Below, one piece after another: positions 6,288 through 10,192 of a stretch of 10,192 nt of DNA (position 1 is its first letter; every line of letters starts with the position of its first letter). The translations under genes and the position numbers were made by a program. The notes beneath the pieces were generated by a model. It searched no databases. It saw only the letters and a program-made list of their open reading frames with translations, and was not told the DNA's origin. This stretch comes from Actinomycetota bacterium (GTDB lineage: Bacteria; Actinomycetota; Actinomycetes; S36-B12; UBA5976): contig CANLIF010000040.1 in assembly GCA_947491175.1 (NCBI GenBank), positions 1 to 10,192 of the forward strand, in the 5' to 3' direction.

Positions 6288-7585
6288 CGAGTCGCTCCCG
6301 CAAATACTGTGGCCGCTACCGGATCAAAGGTTTCATTTGCTGGCGTATTAGTTGCTTGCACGAATTCATCGCGGAAGTACTTAAGTGCAGCTGGGAATGG
6401 CGTTGCTGCGGCATCACCTAAAGCACAGAACGAACGCCCAGCAATTTGGGAGCAAATGTCAATCAATTTATCGAGGTCAGATTCGGTACCATGTCCATCT
6501 TCGAATCGATGCAAGACATCACTTAACCACCAAGTTCCTTCTCGACAAGGAGTGCACTTGCCACAAGATTCGTGCTTATAGAAAGCCAGCCAACCAGTGA
6601 CTGCCCGAACCACAGAAGTAGTCTCGTCAAAAATCATTGGGGTGCCAGTTCCAAGCATTGATCCAGCATCTGCAATGTCTTCATAAGTTAGTGGAGTATC
6701 AAGTAAGTCCGGAGTCAGCATCGGAACTGAAGATCCGCCTGGCAACCAGAACTTAACTTTATGTCCGTCCCGAACTCCCCCAGCGTGCTCGAGAAGTTCG
6801 CGCATTGTGATTCCAAGTGGTGCTTCGTAGATACCTGGACGGTTTACGTGACCAGAAACCGAAAACAACTTAAAGCCTGGGGACTTTTCAGTTCCAAATG
6901 ACCTAAACCAATCGACGCCGTTATTCACAAGGTATGGAATGTTTGCAATAGTCTCCACGTTGTTAACACATGATGGCGAAGCGTAAAGTCCAGAGACTGC
7001 AGGAAATGGTGGTTTAAGTCGAGGCTGGCCGCGGCGACCTTCAAGTGAATCAAGTAGCGCAGTTTCTTCGCCACAAATGTAAGCGCCAGCTCCGGCATGC
7101 AGAACAACTTCAAGATCAAAGCCAGATCCCATGATGTTCTTGCCAAGATAACCTGCGGCATAAGCCTCACGAATTGCATTATTTACTCGACGGAATACAT
7201 GGGGAATTTCCCCACGGATATAAATGAATGCGTGATTTGCCCGAATTGCATAAGCCGCAATGATTATGCCCTCGATTAGTGAGTGTGGGTTTGCCATCAT
7301 GAGTGGGGTGTCTTTGCAAGCACCTGGTTCAGATTCATCAGCATTGACAACTAAATAATGTGGCTTGCCATCACCTTGTGGCACAAAGCTCCACTTCAGG
7401 CCAGTAGGGAAACCCGCACCACCACGGCCACGCAAGCCTGAATCTTTAACCAGCGAAATGATTTCATCAGGGCCTGTTGCGAATGCCTTCTTAAAAGCGG
7501 TGTATCCACCATGGCGCATGTAGCCACCAATTTTGTAGGAGTCTGCTTCATCCCAATGTGCACTTAGTACTGGAGTCAATGTCAT
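6284..7585 (-). CDS. nuoF: NADH-quinone oxidoreductase subunit F (NADH/FMN-binding)
   Basis: Entry point of complex I: binds NADH and FMN and holds cluster N3. It has 433 residues, normal length. Visible motifs: the glycine-rich GLRGRGGAGFPTGLKW (50-65) for nucleotide/FMN; NADESEPGACKDT (81-93), with the acidic residues near the flavin; GAGAYICGEETALLDSLEG (165-183); and the [4Fe-4S] motif ESCGKCTPCREG with Cys341, Cys344 and Cys347, plus Cys387 in SFCALGDAA. All four N3 ligands are present, so the module looks functional. The SLBB-like segment lies around 235-330. The start ATG (7585) overlaps the nuoE TGA by four bases, with AGGAA seven bases upstream; translation is probably coupled to nuoE. 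NuoE and NuoF being adjacent matches their physical partnership. Confidence 0.98.
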   Translation of the reverse strand: MTLTPVLSAHWDEADSYKIGGYMRHGGYTAFKKAFATGPDEIISLVKDSGLRGRGGAGFPTGLKWSFVPQGDGKPHYLVVNADESEPGACKDTPLMMANPHSLIEGIIIAAYAIRANHAFIYIRGEIPHVFRRVNNAIREAYAAGYLGKNIMGSGFDLEVVLHAGAGAYICGEETALLDSLEGRRGQPRLKPPFPAVSGLYASPSCVNNVETIANIPYLVNNGVDWFRSFGTEKSPGFKLFSVSGHVNRPGIYEAPLGITMRELLEHAGGVRDGHKVKFWLPGGSSVPMLTPDLLDTPLTYEDIADAGSMLGTGTPMIFDETTSVVRAVTGWLAFYKHESCGKCTPCREGTWWLSDVLHRFEDGHGTESDLDKLIDICSQIAGRSFCALGDAAATPFPAALKYFRDEFVQATNTPANETFDPVAATVFAGATR

Positions 7586-8229
7586 ATTTTTATTCCTGGT
7601 GCGCTTTGGCCAAGTTCCTTGGCTCGATTCAATCCGGCCAACATTTGCGCATCCGCTTGGACACCTTCATCAACTAAGCCGTCATCATATCCAGCCAAAG
7701 TTAACTCGTTTTCCTTGAAGGTCCGAATTTTTGGACCGCGGGTGCTCTGAACTTCTTTTCCACTTGCAAGTTTTTCAACTACATCAATTGCAGATTCTGG
7801 AGTCATGTTGTCCAAGAATTCCCAGTTAGCAGTCATGACTGGCGCGTGCGTGCAAGCAGCTTGGCATTCAATTCGTTCCAGTGAGATTTTTCCATCTGGA
7901 GTAACTTCATCATGACCAATACCAAGCCGGGAACTTAACTTCTCCCAAATTGCATCGCCACCAAGAATTCCACACCCAGGGTTAATGCAAACTCCAACGT
8001 GATATTCACCAGCTGGCTTTCGGTGATACATGGTGTAGAAAGTCGCTACTGCTGCCACTTCGGCAGTGGTTAATGAAAGTTCGTCTGCGCACAACGAGAT
8101 GCCGTCCGCACTTACATAGCCTTCTTCGGCTTGAACTAAGTGCAACATTGGTAGTAACGCTGATCTTGCGTGCGGGTACCGAGAAATAATTTCGCGCGCC
8201 TGTACTCGAGTTGATTCAGAAAGTGACAT
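7582..8229 (-). CDS. nuoE: NADH-quinone oxidoreductase subunit E ([2Fe-2S] N1a)
   Basis: Thioredoxin-fold partner of NuoF carrying the [2Fe-2S] cluster N1a. It has 215 residues, longer than E. coli NuoE (about 166) because of a C-terminal tail from roughly 160 on. The ligand set is complete: Cys81 and Cys86 in GVCINPGCG, and Cys122 and Cys126 in IECQAACTHAPVM. The 41- and 36-residue spacings match the family. The N-terminal helical region with ATFYTMYHRKPAG (62-74) is also characteristic. The tail is acidic and rich in Ala, Gly and Leu, ending in QSAPGIKI, and has no motif I recognise. The ATG at 8229 shares one base with the nuoD stop (TAATG). GGGAGG lies 12 bases upstream, a rather long spacing, so re-initiation after nuoD is likely to matter. 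Confidence 0.97.
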   Translation of the reverse strand: MSLSESTRVQAREIISRYPHARSALLPMLHLVQAEEGYVSADGISLCADELSLTTAEVAAVATFYTMYHRKPAGEYHVGVCINPGCGILGGDAIWEKLSSRLGIGHDEVTPDGKISLERIECQAACTHAPVMTANWEFLDNMTPESAIDVVEKLASGKEVQSTRGPKIRTFKENELTLAGYDDGLVDEGVQADAQMLAGLNRAKELGQSAPGIKI

Positions 8230-9548
8230 TAACGATCAACGCCTCCCATGACTGGATCAATCGAAGCCACGGATGCAATTACGTCTGCGATCTGTCCGCC
8301 TTCACACATTGCGGCAACTGCCTGCAGGTTGGTAAATGATGGATCACGGTAATGGACTCGATACGGACGAGTGCCGCCGTCGGAAACAATGTGTACGCCA
8401 AGTTCGCCACGTGGCGATTCAACAGCGCTATAAACCTGACCGGCTGGAACTTGGAAACCTTCGGTAACAAGTTTGAAGTGGTGGATCAAAGCTTCCATAG
8501 ATTCGCCCATGATGTGGCGAATGTGATCTAGTGAGTTTCCTTGACCATCTGAACCAATTGATAATTGAGCCGGCCAAGCAATCTTTTTGTCTTCAACCAT
8601 TACTGGGCCTGGCTGTAACCGATCAAGACATTGCTCAACGATGTTTAATGACTGTTCCATTTCGGTCAACCGAATTAAGAATCGACCGTATGCATCTGAA
8701 GTTGTCTGAGTCATTACATCGAATTCGTAATTTTCGTAACCGCTATACGGAGAAGTTTTACGAAGGTCTTGTGGCAAGCCAGTTGCGCGCAATACTGGCC
8801 CAGTAACACCAAGTGCCATGCAGCCAGCAAGATCTAACTTGCCGATGCCCTGAGTTCGGGCTAACCAAATCGAGTTGTCGACCAACATGTCAGCGGTATC
8901 TTTCATGCGTCGAGGTAGCGCCATGATGGTGTCGCGAATTTGCTGTTCTGCTCCGGCTGGCAAATCTTGTGCCACACCACCAGGTCGAATGTAAGCACTG
9001 TTCATACGTAAACCAGTGACGAGTTCGAATAAGTCGAGAACAGACTCACGTTCTCGGAAGCCAAAAATCATCGCAGTAAGTGCGCCAAGTTCCATGCCGC
9101 CGGTTGCAAGGGCAACTAAGTGAGAAGAAACACGATTAAGTTCCATCATCATTACTCGAATGATTTGGGCGCGCTCTGGAATTTGATCAGTGATTCCCAG
9201 AAGTTTTTCAACACCTAAGCAGTATGCAGTCTCATTGAAGAATGGTGACAAGTAATCCATGCGGGTAACGAAAGTTACGCCCTGGGTCCAAGTGCGGTAC
9301 TCAAGATTTTTTTCGATACCCGTATGTAAGTAACCAATTCCACAACGAGCTTCAATTACAGATTCGCCTTCGAGTTCCAAAATCAAACGCAATACGCCGT
9401 GAGTTGATGGGTGCTGTGGACCCATGTTGACGACAATTCGTTCGGACTCGCCTTGCGCAGCGCCAAGAACTGAATCCCAGTCTTGACCCATAACGGTATG
9501 GACGCGACCTTCGGTGGTTTCGTAAGTTGGTGAGTAAGTATCTGACAT
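8229..9548 (-). CDS. nuoD: NADH-quinone oxidoreductase subunit D
   Basis: The 49-kDa-type subunit of complex I, descended from the large subunit of [NiFe] hydrogenases; it lines the quinone-binding cavity. It has 439 residues; a soluble N-terminal extension of about 40 residues precedes the core. Family signatures: MGPQHPSTHGVLR (42-54), where His50 corresponds to the quinone-head histidine; IGYLHTGIEKNLEYRTWTQG (71-90); RMDYLSPF with Tyr99, the other quinone ligand; and the invariant C-terminus DPVMGGVDR (431-439). The hydrogenase Ni-Fe cysteines are absent, as expected for complex I. The ATG at 9548 shares one base with the nuoC stop (TAATG). GGAGGT lies ten bases upstream, a little far but usable. 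It is separate from nuoC here, unlike the fused nuoCD of E. coli. Confidence 0.98.
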   Translation of the reverse strand: MSDTYSPTYETTEGRVHTVMGQDWDSVLGAAQGESERIVVNMGPQHPSTHGVLRLILELEGESVIEARCGIGYLHTGIEKNLEYRTWTQGVTFVTRMDYLSPFFNETAYCLGVEKLLGITDQIPERAQIIRVMMMELNRVSSHLVALATGGMELGALTAMIFGFRERESVLDLFELVTGLRMNSAYIRPGGVAQDLPAGAEQQIRDTIMALPRRMKDTADMLVDNSIWLARTQGIGKLDLAGCMALGVTGPVLRATGLPQDLRKTSPYSGYENYEFDVMTQTTSDAYGRFLIRLTEMEQSLNIVEQCLDRLQPGPVMVEDKKIAWPAQLSIGSDGQGNSLDHIRHIMGESMEALIHHFKLVTEGFQVPAGQVYSAVESPRGELGVHIVSDGGTRPYRVHYRDPSFTNLQAVAAMCEGGQIADVIASVASIDPVMGGVDR

Positions 9549-10192
9549 TAGCTGTAAGACCTCCGAGAATCAGGAGGTGGAATTGTTGCACCTTTGTACT
9601 CAACGGGAACGCCACCGAGTGGGTAGTCCTTGCGTTGTGGATGGCCTTGCCAATCATCTGGCATCATGATGCGAATCAAGTGTGGATGGCCATCAAAAAT
9701 TACTCCAAAGAAGTCATACGTCTCGCGTTCATGCCAGTCGTTAGTTGGGTAAACCGACATGATCGAAGGGATGTGTCGATTGGAATCTGGTACTGAAACT
9801 TCAAGTCGAATTCGACGATTATGGGTTATTGAACGGAAATGATAAACCGCATGCAATTCCCGATCTTTATGTTCTGGGTAATGAACTCCGCTAACACCTA
9901 GGCAAAGTTCAAATCGCAAACCTGGTTCATCACGCAGGGTTTTTGCTACTGCAACTAATTCACTTGGGCGCACATGAATCGTTATCTCTTCACGATCTAC
10001 AACCACTTTTTCGATTGCCTTATCCCACGAAGATTCAAAATCTGGAAGCGCCGCAACTAGTTCGTCAGCCATTTCATCGAAGTAGCTACCGAATGGACGC
10101 TCGGATGGCGCAGGTACTGGAACCACAGTTGCCAAGCCGCCGAAGCCAGAAGTGTCACCAGAACCACTTGCGCCAAACATTCCTTGGCTGGC
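9548..10192 (-). CDS. nuoC: NADH-quinone oxidoreductase subunit C, partial at the 5' end
   Basis: The 30-kDa-type subunit of complex I, in the connecting module beside NuoD and NuoB. Signature: HERETYDFFGVIFDGHP followed by the segment ending PDDWQGHPQRKDYPLGG near the C-terminus; upstream lie RFELCLGVSGVHYP and SITHNRRIRLEVSVPD. The first in-frame ATG is at 10180 and would give 210 residues. However, the frame is open to the window edge (four more codons, Ala-Ser-Gln-Gly), and the MFGxxGxGDTSG stretch is internal in actinobacterial homologues I know (for example the mycobacterial protein has about 25 residues before it). AAGGA directly abuts the ATG with no spacer, which argues against starting there. 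The real start is therefore probably outside the window. The stop overlaps nuoD by one base. nuoB and nuoA are expected upstream. Confidence 0.95.
   Translation of the reverse strand, partial: ASQGMFGASGSGDTSGFGGLATVVPVPAPSERPFGSYFDEMADELVAALPDFESSWDKAIEKVVVDREEITIHVRPSELVAVAKTLRDEPGLRFELCLGVSGVHYPEHKDRELHAVYHFRSITHNRRIRLEVSVPDSNRHIPSIMSVYPTNDWHERETYDFFGVIFDGHPHLIRIMMPDDWQGHPQRKDYPLGGVPVEYKGATIPPPDSRRSYS

Noticed and set aside
7720..7737. GGTCC/GGACC inverted repeat within nuoE
   Set aside because: Only five base pairs with an eight-base loop and no U-tract at the right place; easily due to chance.
9352..9657. Minus-strand frame of 101 codons across the nuoC-nuoD junction
   Set aside because: It overlaps two certain genes in another frame and has no recognisable features; a shadow frame.

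Overview
The window is one uninterrupted piece of a bacterial respiratory complex I operon (NADH:quinone oxidoreductase, type I), all on the minus strand. Read in the direction of transcription, from the right end to the left end, the order is nuoC (5' end cut by the window edge), nuoD, nuoE, nuoF, nuoG, nuoH, nuoI, nuoJ, nuoK and nuoL (3' end cut by the left edge). This is the standard nuo order. nuoA and nuoB are expected beyond the right edge, and the rest of nuoL, then nuoM and nuoN, beyond the left edge.

Right part (about 6284-10192): peripheral-arm subunits. NuoC and NuoD form the connecting module and the quinone cavity. NuoE and NuoF form the NADH-oxidising module with FMN and clusters N1a and N3. 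Middle (4071-6287): NuoG, with ligands for N1b, N4, N5 and N7. Left part (1-4071): NuoH, the membrane quinone subunit; NuoI, with clusters N6a and N6b; the small membrane subunits NuoJ and NuoK; and the antiporter-like proton-channel subunit NuoL. The chain NADH, FMN, Fe-S clusters, quinone can be followed residue by residue, and every cofactor ligand expected of the subunits present is intact.

The genes are packed with no real intergenic DNA. Eight of the nine junctions overlap by 1, 4 or 8 bases, and only nuoK-nuoL has a gap (11 bases). Nearly every start has a recognisable Shine-Dalgarno sequence inside the preceding gene. This indicates one polycistronic mRNA with translational coupling. 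No promoter, terminator, RNA gene, mobile element, CRISPR array or foreign gene was seen.

The protein sequences look actinobacterial: the MFGxxGxGDTSG segment of NuoC, the NuoJ tail with PAPGVLARNNSVDTPALLPDG, the NuoH tail with GGFPVPP, and fused ends typical of that phylum. GC content, judged by hand from a few lines, is only in the mid-to-upper 40s percent, and AT-rich codons such as TTA for leucine are used freely. This combination suggests a low-GC actinobacterium such as a freshwater acI/Nanopelagicales-type lineage (Planktophila-like). That placement is inference, not proof. No previously undescribed system is visible; the region is ordinary core metabolism with a few small points worth checking.
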